From: Gillisia xinjiangensis
GTDB taxonomy: Bacteria; Bacteroidota; Bacteroidia; Flavobacteriales; Flavobacteriaceae
NCBI RefSeq assembly: GCF_046298265.1
Contig: NZ_JBKAHK010000006.1
Coordinates: 124,001-188,000, forward strand
Reading direction: 5' to 3'
Length of the DNA: 64,000 bases
The position numbers and the translations under genes are program-made. Under the pieces are notes generated by a model, which was not told the DNA's origin, did not search any database, and saw only the letters and a list, made by a program, of their open reading frames with translations. This document shows, in pieces, positions 25,756 to 33,944 of this stretch. Position 1 is the first letter of the stretch. Each line of letters opens with the position of its first letter.

Positions 25756-26502
25756 TTATTTTTCTACAATAGATGTTGGATATTCAATTCCTGTTAAAAA
25801 CAAGGCCTTTGCCGGCACCGAAGTTCCTGCATTTTGCCTGTCCCTGCTTTTTATAATTTCCTCCAGCTTCTCCACCGGAATTTTTCCAAGCCCAATCTCC
25901 AGCAAAGTTCCCACTATGGCCCGAACCATATTGCGAAGAAACCTGTCTGCAGTTATTTTAAAAACCAGTTTATTTTCCTGTTGTTCCCAAATCGCCGATT
26001 TTATAACACAATTATAGGTTTTCACATCGGTTTTAGATTTTGAAAAACATTTAAAATCGGTGTGTTTTTTTAAACGAAAAGCTGCCAGATTCATTTTATC
26101 GAGATCCAGTTCATTTTTTACAAGATGAGCTGTTTCATAAAAAAACGGATCTTTTTGCTGAATGATATGATATTCATAACTTCTGCTTATCGCATCAAAA
26201 CGGGCATGCGCCTCGGGGTGAACTTCAAATAAATTATATACAGCTATATCTGAAGCCAAAAGTGAATTCAGCCTAAAGATAAGCTTTTGGGGGTCTGGTA
26301 AAATTTCAGCATCAAAATGAGCGAAATACTGACTTGCATGAACTCCCGCATCTGTCCTTCCAGCTCCCACAACCGGGGTTGAAACCTGCAATAAGGTAAA
26401 AAGTGCGGTTTCCAGAGTTTCCTGTACTGAAACTGCATCCGGCTGATTTTGCCAACCATGATATGCCTTTCCATTATACGCCAGTTCTATAAAATATCTC
26501 AA
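25756..26502 (-). CDS. truA: tRNA pseudouridine(38-40) synthase TruA
   Basis: A 248-residue enzyme that isomerises uridines 38-40 in the tRNA anticodon stem. The catalytic Asp lies in 'VGAGRTDAGVHASQYFAHFD'. Further family blocks are 'AYNGKAYHGWQNQPDAVSVQ', 'DAISRSYEYHI' and 'ADRFLRNMVRAIVGTLLEIG'. Length and start are normal. It is immediately followed by the ABC exporter gene with no gap. Confidence 0.96.
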   Translation of the reverse strand: MRYFIELAYNGKAYHGWQNQPDAVSVQETLETALFTLLQVSTPVVGAGRTDAGVHASQYFAHFDAEILPDPQKLIFRLNSLLASDIAVYNLFEVHPEAHARFDAISRSYEYHIIQQKDPFFYETAHLVKNELDLDKMNLAAFRLKKHTDFKCFSKSKTDVKTYNCVIKSAIWEQQENKLVFKITADRFLRNMVRAIVGTLLEIGLGKIPVEKLEEIIKSRDRQNAGTSVPAKALFLTGIEYPTSIVEK

Positions 26503-26547
26503 TCTAAATTGATACTTTTACGTGATTTTTGTGCAAAGATACAGCAA

Positions 26548-26640
26548 TATGATGGTTTGATTATATGATGGTATGATTATTTGATGGTATGATGTGATGG
26601 TATGAAATGATGTTTTGATTATAGGATGATGTGATGGTTT
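26548..26640. repeat. degenerate tandem repeat (TGATGGTATGAT-type)
   Basis: A low-complexity array of units like GATGGTATGAT(T) repeated about seven times with variation, in the spacer between the divergent truA and phosphodiesterase genes. No function is evident. Confidence 0.85.
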
Positions 26641-26743
26641 GAAAATTTCTTTTCTGAATTTAATTTTATTATACCTGGACAAGCTTATTTAATCGGTTAA
26701 TTTTGAATTTTAATTTTGAATTTTGAACCCGGAACAGTAAAAA

Positions 26744-27283
26744 ATGAAAAAAATATTATTGCTGAGTGATACCCACAGTCATATAGATGAAAGAATTCTG
26801 CATTATGTCGCTGAAGCTGATGAAATTTGGCACGCAGGGGATATCGGCGATCTAAAAGTAACCGATAAGATCAAAGAACTAAAACCGCTTCGGGCGGTAT
26901 TTGGCAACATTGACGATCACGAAATAAGGAAGGAATTTCCGTTAAATCAAAGGTTTTTATGTGAAGATGTAGATGTTTGGATCACGCACATTGGAGGATA
27001 TCCCGGCAGATATTCTCCCGCCATTAGAGAAGAAATTCAGAAAAATCCACCAAAATTATTCATATGTGGCCATTCCCATATCCTTAAGGTAATGCCTGAT
27101 AAGAAACTCGATCTTCTCCATATGAATCCAGGAGCAGCAGGAAAATATGGATTTCACAAAAAAAGGACGATGCTTCGGTTTAATATAGATGGTGCAAATA
27201 TTAAGGATTTGGTTGTGATTGAATTGGAGGCCTCCCCAAAAGTCTCCCCCGGTCCCTGCGAAGGAGGGGAGTTTGTCCCATAG
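26744..27283 (+). CDS. YfcE/MJ0936-type metallophosphoesterase
   Basis: A 179-residue phosphodiesterase with the full dimetal signature: 'LLLSDTHSHID' (DxH), 'IWHAGDIGD' (GD), 'AVFGNIDDHE' (GN), 'ITHIGGYPGRY' and 'LFICGHSHIL' (GHxH-like). The physiological substrate is unknown. The last ~18 residues (from about 'EASPKVSPGPCEGG') are unlike the family, and are encoded by a purine/pyrimidine-rich stretch leading into an intergenic repeat; the stop codon lies inside that repeat. The tail is probably acquired by read-through into repeat DNA. Confidence 0.9.
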   Translation: MKKILLLSDTHSHIDERILHYVAEADEIWHAGDIGDLKVTDKIKELKPLRAVFGNIDDHEIRKEFPLNQRFLCEDVDVWITHIGGYPGRYSPAIREEIQKNPPKLFICGHSHILKVMPDKKLDLLHMNPGAAGKYGFHKKRTMLRFNIDGANIKDLVVIELEASPKVSPGPCEGGEFVP

Positions 27284-27348
27284 GACTATCTATTGTAAAT
27301 AAAAACTTTGTCGAATAACACCTGTGCCCTTAGTTAGAATATGACCAT
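27273..27348 (+). repeat. diverged direct repeat, left copy, beside the toxin-antitoxin locus
   Basis: Begins TTGTCCCATAGGACTATC and resembles 28313-28392 along its whole length ('CCATAGGACTATCTATTG', 'GTGCC.TTAG', 'GACCAT'). The two copies, in the same orientation about 1.04 kb apart, bracket the toxin-antitoxin module. The phosphodiesterase stop codon falls inside this copy. Confidence 0.75.
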
Positions 27349-27492
27349 AACGTTTATATATATCTTCCCTAAAGAAAGAAGCTGAATTTTATTTTGGCCC
27401 CCGAAGTATTGGAGTAAAGGCGGGAAAGTGATCCGTTTTAAATCTGTGTAATTCACGTTTTTAGCAATCCGTGGAATTCGTATTTTAATCCG

Positions 27493-27782
27493 TTTTTCTG
27501 GCTTTTGTTTTGTTCCTCTAAAATTAATTAATTCTATAATCCCTTTTCCGGAATTCACCTGTAGATTATGTAGTTGTTTTTGTCTACCTGGCCTTTTCGC
27601 AAATTCTTATGCATTTCTGTTTCTGGATACATTTCAGGGTACTTTATTATATGTGCCAAAAAATTCCGTAGGTTATTTTCTAACTGGAGAATTTCCATTT
27701 CCGTCCATGCTTCTTCTAAATATTCAAGAACTTTTTTTAAACCTTTTTCTGCTTGTGGCGTCCAAACTATTTCTAATGCCAT
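27493..27782 (-). pseudogene. RelE/ParE-family toxin, frameshifted near its C-terminus
   Basis: A type II toxin of the RelE/ParE superfamily. The first 75 codons ('IVWTPQAEKGLKKVLEYLEE' ... 'VDKNNYIIYR') end at a TGA at 27555. The expected C-terminal strand continues in another frame as 'VNSGKGIIELINFRGTKQKP'. One missing G at about 27557 explains this. The lost segment contains core residues of the toxin fold, so the product is probably inactive. The ATG overlaps the antitoxin stop by 10 bp, the usual layout. A sequencing error in the G run cannot be ruled out. Confidence 0.82.
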
Positions 27783-28000
27783 TCGTCAAAGCGGTTCATT
27801 ACAGTTTCGTGTGCTATATAATCATTTTTATCTGCTTGTGCCAAGCCAGTTTCAATTTCCTTCTGTTCTTCCTTCGACATTTCTCCATACCAATCCCCTT
27901 GTTCATCTTCAAAAACTTTTTTTATTTTTGCCAACAAGCTCTTTTTTTGTGTCTGTAACAAAAGCTGCATCAACTCTAATTTTGTAGTTTCTATATTCAT
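27773..28000 (-). CDS. antitoxin of a RelE/ParE-type module
   Basis: A 75-residue acidic, helical protein of the small Bacteroidota antitoxins paired with ParE-like toxins. It reads 'MNIETTKLELMQLLLQTQ' ... 'WYGEMSKEEQKEIETGLAQA' and ends 'FDEWH'. I start it at the ATG at 28000 rather than an upstream ATG at 28057, because family members begin close to the 'LELMQLLLQT' helix. It should neutralise the toxin and repress the operon. With a frameshifted toxin it may be kept only as a remnant or for immunity (inference). Confidence 0.8.
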   Translation of the reverse strand: MNIETTKLELMQLLLQTQKKSLLAKIKKVFEDEQGDWYGEMSKEEQKEIETGLAQADKNDYIAHETVMNRFDEWH

Positions 28001-28312
28001 GATCCCGGGTTTAATCCTAACAAAGATAGTATTTTTATATGCAAATTTTATTCCCAATCAAGGGATAAAAGCTGGTGAATCCCACCCCGAAGCATTGGAA
28101 CAAATAACCCGGTTCAAGATTCCGGATTGAAAATTCAATAAACCCTAACTCTTTGCACTCCAAACCCTTCGAGACCACCACTATTTAGGGGTCGGGATAA
28201 AGGTGGAAGTCAGAGGAGTGAAAAATGCATAATTCTTCCTGTATAGATTGACTAAAATTTTTGCTTAAACAAAACAATTAGGCTTGATCCAAAATGAACC
28301 TTCAATTTTGTT

Positions 28313-28392
28313 TTGCCCCATAGGACTATCTATTGGTAAAAAAAAGGTATTCGCGAATAATAACTGTGCCGTTAGGTTAAGAACAGGACCAT
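28313..28392 (+). repeat. diverged direct repeat, right copy
   Basis: Begins TTTGCCCCATAGGACTATC and matches 27273-27348 imperfectly over about 75 bp. It lies on the far side of the toxin-antitoxin module. Confidence 0.75.
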
Positions 28393-28410
28393 TTAATTAG
28401 CTTGAAACAA

Positions 28411-28438
28411 AAAACCCGAAGCTTTCACTTCGGGTTTT
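28411..28438 (-). terminator. terminator downstream of the DUF4293 gene
   Basis: A perfect 11-bp stem (28411-28421 with 28428-28438, AAAACCCGAAG/CTTCGGGTTTT) and a 6-base loop, with A and T runs on both sides. It lies 33 bases past the stop at 28471. Confidence 0.85.
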
Positions 28439-28470
28439 TCTCGCACTAATAACACTAAGATAAATTAGGT

Positions 28471-28881
28471 TTATCGAAACCGGTCCACAGATTTTACGAG
28501 ATCTTCATCCTTTTTAATGGCCTTATTGGCCAGCACTAAAAAAACGATAGAAAGAACAGGAATAAACATCCCAATACCCTTCTCTGAGATTTGCATCTCT
28601 CCAGGTACAGTTAGTGTCCAATACACGAAAACTCCTAGCAAAAAAAAGTTTAATATTATATTGACGCGCCCCAACACAAATTGAAGCTTTCTGTTTTTAA
28701 ATAAAAATATTGTTACCAACGATAAAACGGCCGATCCTAAAAACATTGCAAGTGCAAGAATTACATCCTCCACATACACCGCTTCCCCCGCCTCATTACT
28801 CCACAAAGAAACAAAAAAAATCAAGACCCCGCTTATGAGAGCGGCAATAAATAAATAGATACTTTGGATACGTTGAATCAT
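28471..28881 (-). CDS. DUF4293 membrane protein
   Basis: A 136-residue inner-membrane protein with four predicted helices ('SIYLFIAALISGVLIFFVSL', 'LALAMFLGSAVLSLVTIFLF', 'INIILNFFLLGVFVYWTL'-like and 'MFIPVLSIVFLVLANKAIKK'). 'MIQRIQSIYL' at the start and 'ANKAIKKDEDLVKSVDRFR' at the end are typical of the family. It is conserved in Bacteroidota next to rho, here divergent from it. The function is unknown. Confidence 0.9.
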   Translation of the reverse strand: MIQRIQSIYLFIAALISGVLIFFVSLWSNEAGEAVYVEDVILALAMFLGSAVLSLVTIFLFKNRKLQFVLGRVNIILNFFLLGVFVYWTLTVPGEMQISEKGIGMFIPVLSIVFLVLANKAIKKDEDLVKSVDRFR

Positions 28882-29078
28882 GCTAAATTCTCAAAATTTA
28901 GGTCAAAAATAAGTGTTTCTTTTTAGAATCCATATCCCAAGATTTAAAATAAAGTTGTATTATTGCATCAATGTTCTGTAACCTGTTCAAAATAGGTTAC
29001 TTATAACCCCAATTTTTTTTTCGAATCTTCCTCGAGAAGTTTACAATAAAACCATCACAATCTTATTCATAATAATAC

Positions 29079-30857
29079 ATGTTTGAAATTTCAGAATTAA
29101 AAGCTAAGAAGCTGCCTGAGCTTCAAGATATAGCTAAGTCTTTAAATGTTCCCAAATACCGCACCCAGAAAAAACTGGATTTGGTTTATCAAATTTTAGA
29201 CTATCAGGCCGCGAACCCTGCAAAAGTCAAGGAAGTCCTAAGCGATGAAAAGACTCCTTCAGCCCCTAAGGAAACTCAGGATAAGGCTGAAAAATCCAAA
29301 ATTGGATCGGAAAGCAGTCCGCAACGGAAACCCAACCCTCGTCAGAATAAGCCGAGACCGGAAAATAAAAGCACTCCGGACAGTGAGCAAAAAAAGAACC
29401 AGCCTGTGAAAAGTACAGATAAAAAACCTCACGAAAGATCTTCCGATCGTTCAAAGGGAACTTCTGGAAAATCTCAGCCATCCAGAAAAGAGGACACTAT
29501 GGAAACCACCTCCAAAAAAGAAGATCACCCAAGGGACAACGGAAACTCTTCCAGGGATTCCGGGAATTCTTCCAGAGATTCAGGAAACTCATCCAGGGAT
29601 TCAGGAAATTCTTCTCGGGACAACCAAAAAAATACCCGTGATACCAGAAAAGAGCCAAGAAGCAGCAATAAAGGTGACAGCACCATTAAAAACAACGGAA
29701 ACCGCGATAACCGAAACAGGTACCGCGAGCCGGATTATGAATTTGATGCCCTTATAGAAAGTGAAGGAGTATTGGATATCATGCAGGATAACTACGGATT
29801 TTTAAGATCTTCAGATTATAATTACCTGTCTTCTCCAGATGATATTTATGTTTCTCAATCGCAAATAAGGCTGTTTGGTTTAAAAACAGGAGATACTGTT
29901 TTAGGCCAGATTCGTCCGCCGAAAGAGGGAGAGAAATATTTCCCGCTTATCAAGGTTATAAAAATAAACGGATTGGATCCCCAGGTAGTTCGGGACCGGA
30001 TTTCATTTGAACATCTGACTCCGCTTTTTCCAAAGGAAAAATTCAAACTTGCCGAAAGACAAAGCACAATTTCCACAAGGATTATGGACTTGTTCTCTCC
30101 AATTGGAAAAGGACAACGTGGAATGATCGTTTCCCAGCCTAAAACCGGGAAAACAATGTTGCTTAAGGATATTGCAAACGCGATTGCGGCCAACCATCCC
30201 GAGGTGTATCAGATCATCCTATTGATCGATGAACGTCCAGAGGAGGTTACCGATATGCAGCGAAATGTAAAAGGAGAAGTTGTTGCTTCCACTTTTGACC
30301 GCGAAGCACACGAACACGTAAGAGTGGCAAATATCGTACTGGAAAAAGCCAAAAGAATGGTGGAATGTGGACATGACGTGGTAATCCTTCTGGATTCCAT
30401 AACACGTCTTGCCAGAGCTTACAACACCGTACAACCTGCCAGTGGTAAAGTATTGAGTGGTGGTGTAGATGCGAACGCCCTGCACAAACCTAAACGTTTC
30501 TTTGGAGCTGCCAGAAATATTGAAAATGGAGGATCCCTGTCAATCATTGCTACTGCCCTAACCGATACAGGTTCTAAAATGGATGAAGTGATCTTTGAAG
30601 AATTTAAAGGAACCGGGAACATGGAACTTCAACTGGATAGAAAAATCGCCAACAGAAGGATCTTCCCTGCTATTGACCTTACTTCTTCCAGCACACGTCG
30701 TGATGATCTTTTACTGGATGAAAACACCTTACAGCGTATGTGGGTGATGCGAAAATATCTTGCAGATATGAACCCTGTAGAGGCGATGGAATTTATCAAT
30801 GAGCGATTTAAACAAACCAAAAACAACGAAGAGTTTTTGATCTCTATGAACGGGTAA
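29079..30857 (+). CDS. rho: transcription termination factor Rho with a long disordered insert
   Basis: A 592-residue hexameric RNA helicase that ends transcription. The Rho N-terminal SAP-like domain ('ISELKAKKLPELQDIAKSLN') occupies about 1-50. A hydrophilic insert rich in Lys, Arg, Ser and Asn runs from about 60 to 220. The RNA-binding cold-shock domain ('GVLDIMQDNYGFLRSSDYNY') follows. The ATPase core has Walker A 'SQPKTGKTMLL', Walker B 'VVILLDSITRLARAYN' and the R-loop 'GGSLSIIATAL'. Long basic inserts are common in Bacteroidota Rho proteins. Four 21-bp tandem repeats lie within the insert. Confidence 0.96.
   Translation: MFEISELKAKKLPELQDIAKSLNVPKYRTQKKLDLVYQILDYQAANPAKVKEVLSDEKTPSAPKETQDKAEKSKIGSESSPQRKPNPRQNKPRPENKSTPDSEQKKNQPVKSTDKKPHERSSDRSKGTSGKSQPSRKEDTMETTSKKEDHPRDNGNSSRDSGNSSRDSGNSSRDSGNSSRDNQKNTRDTRKEPRSSNKGDSTIKNNGNRDNRNRYREPDYEFDALIESEGVLDIMQDNYGFLRSSDYNYLSSPDDIYVSQSQIRLFGLKTGDTVLGQIRPPKEGEKYFPLIKVIKINGLDPQVVRDRISFEHLTPLFPKEKFKLAERQSTISTRIMDLFSPIGKGQRGMIVSQPKTGKTMLLKDIANAIAANHPEVYQIILLIDERPEEVTDMQRNVKGEVVASTFDREAHEHVRVANIVLEKAKRMVECGHDVVILLDSITRLARAYNTVQPASGKVLSGGVDANALHKPKRFFGAARNIENGGSLSIIATALTDTGSKMDEVIFEEFKGTGNMELQLDRKIANRRIFPAIDLTSSSTRRDDLLLDENTLQRMWVMRKYLADMNPVEAMEFINERFKQTKNNEEFLISMNG
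29541..29624 (+). repeat. four 21-bp tandem repeats inside rho
   Basis: Units at 29541, 29562, 29583 and 29604 each encode GNSSRDS or a close variant. The sequence differs slightly between units. In-frame length means unit gain or loss would change only the insert length. Confidence 0.92.
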
Positions 30858-30879
30858 AATTCACTTTATTCCTAATACA

Positions 30880-30909
30880 AAATCCGGTTATCAAAAGATA
30901 GCCGGATTT
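30880..30909 (+). terminator. terminator of rho
   Basis: A 13-bp stem with one G-T pair (30880-30892 with 30897-30909), a 4-base loop and a T run after it, 22 bases past the rho stop codon. Confidence 0.9.
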
Positions 30910-30979
30910 TTTTAAAAAAATCTAATAAGGAAACGGTAATGCCAAATAGACCCTTTAAAGAGTCCTTTATAGAGCAAAT

Positions 30980-31318
30980 CTACTCCTGCTTTAACTCCAT
31001 TTTCTCTGCAAAATAATCGCAGAAATCTTTCATGGTTGCTGTCATTTTTTCATCCTGGGTTGCACGATTAAAAGTGTCGCTCATTGCAACCAATGTTTGA
31101 TGGAAAAATTTTTTCATCTCATCCACCGGCATGTCCTTGGTCCATAAATCTATACGTAAGGTTTCCTGTTGTTTTGCATCCCACATGGAAAGCATCATTG
31201 CTTTTGCTTCTTCCTTATAAATATCTCCATCTTCAGCGCTCCAGTATAGTTCTTCGGGCACCTTGTTTTCATCGAGAATAACTTCTATATTGATCTCAGA
31301 TTTTTTAAATTCTGCCAT
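30980..31318 (-). CDS. gldC: gliding motility protein GldC
   Basis: A 112-residue soluble protein required for efficient gliding in Flavobacterium. The family pattern is clear: 'KKSEINIEVILDENKVPEEL', 'EAKAMMLSMWDAKQQETLRI', 'DLWTKDMPVDEMKKFFHQTL' and 'MKDFCDYFAEKMELKQ'. Its molecular role is not known. Its ATG overlaps the gldB stop by one base, matching the gldB-gldC pair of flavobacteria. Confidence 0.94.
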   Translation of the reverse strand: MAEFKKSEINIEVILDENKVPEELYWSAEDGDIYKEEAKAMMLSMWDAKQQETLRIDLWTKDMPVDEMKKFFHQTLVAMSDTFNRATQDEKMTATMKDFCDYFAEKMELKQE

Positions 31319-32277
31319 TATTTCTTTGGTTTATATTTTGCTTTATTAAAAATTGTTTCGGCATCTGTATCCAGCATTTCCGGCAGACTCACCTCGTATT
31401 CATCCATATATGCCCGTACTATTTCCCAGCCTATATACTGTCCCAGCATTGCCGGAGCTTCGTTATCGAGTTCCAGATAAAATTTCGAAAAAGGCGCAGG
31501 ATATAGGAACCTGGAATATAATTGGGTATCGGAATCAAAAATTAGTTGGCGCTCTACAAAATACCTCCATATCTGCGCTTCATTGTTTTTTGCCCATTCC
31601 AGTTCTTCCGAGGTATATCCTATTTTCTGATGATCTGGAGTTTTCGGGAGCCAGCGATCTTTCAGGTACAGAATTTTTCCATAATAGATCATATTCGCAA
31701 GAAAGGTTTTTGACTTGGGCTGAGGCAACTTTTCTTTGGCAAATTCAGTCGCTACATCCTGAACGATCTGATTTTTCTCAAAATTCTTCTTCAGATATTC
31801 CTGGATTCCCATGTAAAATTGATGATCCTTACCTAGATAGGTATCCAAAGCGATAAAAAGATAATCCGGAGTTAAAAGAACCTTGTTTTTATAATCCACT
31901 TCAGAAGTAATTGTGACCACTGTTGGCGCCTCAAACGGAGGAAAATAGTATTTTATATGCTGAAAAAGTGAATGAAGCTGCTCCTCTTCAGAAGTAAAAT
32001 CGGAATAAATTTTTGAAACTTCCATGTTTATTTCCTGCTGAATGGTATCATTTATCTTATCGATCCAAACGCTATCAGGAAATCTTTCAGGAAAAAGAAA
32101 AGGATATTCTGCTTTAAGCTGCGGAAGTTCTTCCGGAGTGATCCTGGCAAATTTATCGTCAAACCGCTCTACTTTAAAATCAACAGGGAATTTTTCAATT
32201 TCCTTACTTATTCCTGATTGCTCCTGGCAGGACCACATTGCAATCATTCCAGTTAGCAACAGAAGTTTTTTAAACAT
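31318..32277 (-). CDS. gldB: gliding motility lipoprotein GldB
   Basis: A 319-residue lipoprotein. The signal and lipobox ('LLLLTGMIAMWSCQEQ') place the lipidated Cys near residue 17. Family blocks include 'VERFDDKFARITPEELPQLK', 'YPFLFPERFPDSVWIDKIND' and 'LFQHIKYYFPPFEAP'. GldB is essential for gliding, probably at the cell envelope. It is followed by gldC and divergent from nadE, the arrangement known from flavobacteria. Confidence 0.95.
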   Translation of the reverse strand: MFKKLLLLTGMIAMWSCQEQSGISKEIEKFPVDFKVERFDDKFARITPEELPQLKAEYPFLFPERFPDSVWIDKINDTIQQEINMEVSKIYSDFTSEEEQLHSLFQHIKYYFPPFEAPTVVTITSEVDYKNKVLLTPDYLFIALDTYLGKDHQFYMGIQEYLKKNFEKNQIVQDVATEFAKEKLPQPKSKTFLANMIYYGKILYLKDRWLPKTPDHQKIGYTSEELEWAKNNEAQIWRYFVERQLIFDSDTQLYSRFLYPAPFSKFYLELDNEAPAMLGQYIGWEIVRAYMDEYEVSLPEMLDTDAETIFNKAKYKPKK

Positions 32278-32382
32278 ATATATTTTTTGTGGGGCCTTTA
32301 ACGCTGCCGGTTTTTATTAATTGGGGAATCATGCTATTTTTGTTTGCAAAGATATTATTTACAAACTTAAACACCCAAAATT

Positions 32383-33174
32383 ATGCAAACGGAAAAAGTG
32401 GTCGATCACATTGTAAATTGGCTAAAAGATTATGCCACGGCCGCAAACATTAAAGGCTTTGTGCTTGGAATAAGCGGCGGCGTAGACTCTGCTGTGGTTT
32501 CAGCCCTTTGTGCCCGCACCGGATTGCGTACTTTATGTTTGGAACTTCCCATTCATCAACATAGAATCCAGGTTGATTTGGCTAAAAACCATATCACTTC
32601 TTTGCAAAATCATTTTGCCAATGTAAGCAGCCTGGAAGTAAACCTTACCCCGGTTTTTGAAGAGTTTAAAAAAGCAGTTCCCCTTGTGCAGGAAAGTGAA
32701 TTTTTAAACCTCACTCTTGCCAACACCCGCGCGCGTTTAAGGATGAGCACCTTATATTATTTTGCCGGTTTACACTCTTATCTGGTAGCAGGAACCGGAA
32801 ATAAAATAGAAGATTTTGGTGTAGGATTTTTCACCAAATATGGCGATGGCGGAGTGGATTTAAGTCCCATTGCAGATCTATTAAAAAGTGAGGTTTTTGA
32901 GCTGGCAAGGTTCTTAAATATCAACAGGGAAATTCAGAAAGCAGAACCAACCGATGGCTTGTTTGAAGACAGCTTAAGCGATGAAGATCAAATAGGTGCA
33001 AGCTATGACGAACTTGAATGGGCGATGAAAATGCAAAAAAACGGCAAAAAACCATCCGATTTTAAAGGCAGAGAATTTGAAGTTTATAAAATTTATACCA
33101 GGTTAAATTCCATCAATCAGCATAAAATGAAAGCCATTCCTGTTTGTAAAATACCCGTTCATCTGAAAAATTAA
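32383..33174 (+). CDS. nadE: NAD+ synthase (ammonia-dependent type)
   Basis: A 263-residue enzyme that amidates nicotinic acid adenine dinucleotide to NAD+. The PP-loop motif 'LGISGGVDSAVVSAL' binds ATP. 'ANTRARLRMSTLYYFAG', 'GTGNKIEDFGVGFFTKYGDG' and 'SPIADLLKSEVFELARFLNI' are family blocks. No glutaminase domain is present, so it uses free ammonia. It is divergent from gldB by 105 bp. Confidence 0.95.
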   Translation: MQTEKVVDHIVNWLKDYATAANIKGFVLGISGGVDSAVVSALCARTGLRTLCLELPIHQHRIQVDLAKNHITSLQNHFANVSSLEVNLTPVFEEFKKAVPLVQESEFLNLTLANTRARLRMSTLYYFAGLHSYLVAGTGNKIEDFGVGFFTKYGDGGVDLSPIADLLKSEVFELARFLNINREIQKAEPTDGLFEDSLSDEDQIGASYDELEWAMKMQKNGKKPSDFKGREFEVYKIYTRLNSINQHKMKAIPVCKIPVHLKN

Positions 33175-33305
33175 ACCCTTTATCGAATAAAATTTCTTTA
33201 GCGGTTAATTCATAAATTATTGGATTATTTTAGTTTGACCTTTTAATAATCGACTAAAATACATCCACCCCTACCGCAGTGAATTTTAGTGAAAACCGGT
33301 TTTCT

Positions 33306-33944
33306 ATGAGCACAGTTTTAATCGCAGATCATCATCCAATCACATGGGAGGGAATTACCTCTTTACTCAGCAAAAATGAGCAATTAGAGGTAATTGGACA
33401 TGTTACCAGTGGAAATGAACTTTTTAAATTCCTTAAAAATCAAATTCCCGATGTTTTGGTGATGGAAATTGACCTTCCACAAATCAACGGAATTACAGCT
33501 CTAAGAAACATTAAAAACCTTTTTCCGGGGACAAAAATGCTTGTATTTAGCTGCCATCCCGAAGAAATGTACGCACTAAGCGCCATAAAAGCCGGAGCTT
33601 CAGGTTATATCTCGAAAACGGTAGCTATAGAAAATTTACAAATGGCCATTACACAGGTCGCACGTGGAGGTATTTATTTGAACCGAAATATTACAGAAAG
33701 AATCAATTCCGGAATCTCACAAAGCAACAGCCTTATTTCAAAATTTAAAAAGCTTTCTACCCGGGAAGCGGAAGTACTGAATTTAATCTCCAACGGGAAA
33801 CGCAACAAGGACATTGCTGAAGCTTTGGACATTAACGAAAAAACGGTTAGTACCTATAAAACCCGGTTGTTGAAAAAACTTAAAGTGGACAATATTGCCG
33901 ATCTCATCCATCAAACACGGTTGCTGCAGCTAAGAACTACATAA
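33306..33944 (+). CDS. LuxR-type response regulator with a non-canonical receiver
   Basis: A 212-residue NarL/FixJ-like regulator. In the receiver domain, the first acidic pair is D8-H9 ('LIADHHPITWEG', usually DD), the phosphoacceptor position is Glu54 ('VLVMEIDLPQ', usually VMDxxMP), and Lys104 is kept ('GYISKTV'). The C-terminal LuxR HTH spans about 150-205 ('LSTREAEVLNLISNGKRNKD'). Glu in place of Asp can mimic phosphorylation, so it may act without a kinase. I start at ATG 33306; a GTG at 33279 is possible. No histidine kinase is adjacent. Its end overlaps the convergent dnaG by 8 bp. Confidence 0.88.
   Translation: MSTVLIADHHPITWEGITSLLSKNEQLEVIGHVTSGNELFKFLKNQIPDVLVMEIDLPQINGITALRNIKNLFPGTKMLVFSCHPEEMYALSAIKAGASGYISKTVAIENLQMAITQVARGGIYLNRNITERINSGISQSNSLISKFKKLSTREAEVLNLISNGKRNKDIAEALDINEKTVSTYKTRLLKKLKVDNIADLIHQTRLLQLRTT

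Larger units (their letters stand above)
28058..28470. other. 413-bp spacer: repeat copy and terminator, no gene
   Basis: Contains a fragment (28080-28110) resembling 27400-27425 ('CCCGAAG.ATTGGA'), the right copy of the direct repeat and the DUF4293 terminator. I see no coding frame. Confidence 0.7.

Noticed and set aside
26548..26640. possible iterons of an origin
   Set aside because: The repeats are low-complexity and degenerate, with no replication gene or DnaA boxes next to them.
28000..28057. N-terminal extension of the antitoxin to an ATG at 28057
   Set aside because: The extra 19 residues are unlike antitoxins and the ATG at 28000 fits the family start.
29079..30857. several antisense open frames within rho
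   Set aside because: They are shadows of a strongly coding gene with clear Rho motifs.
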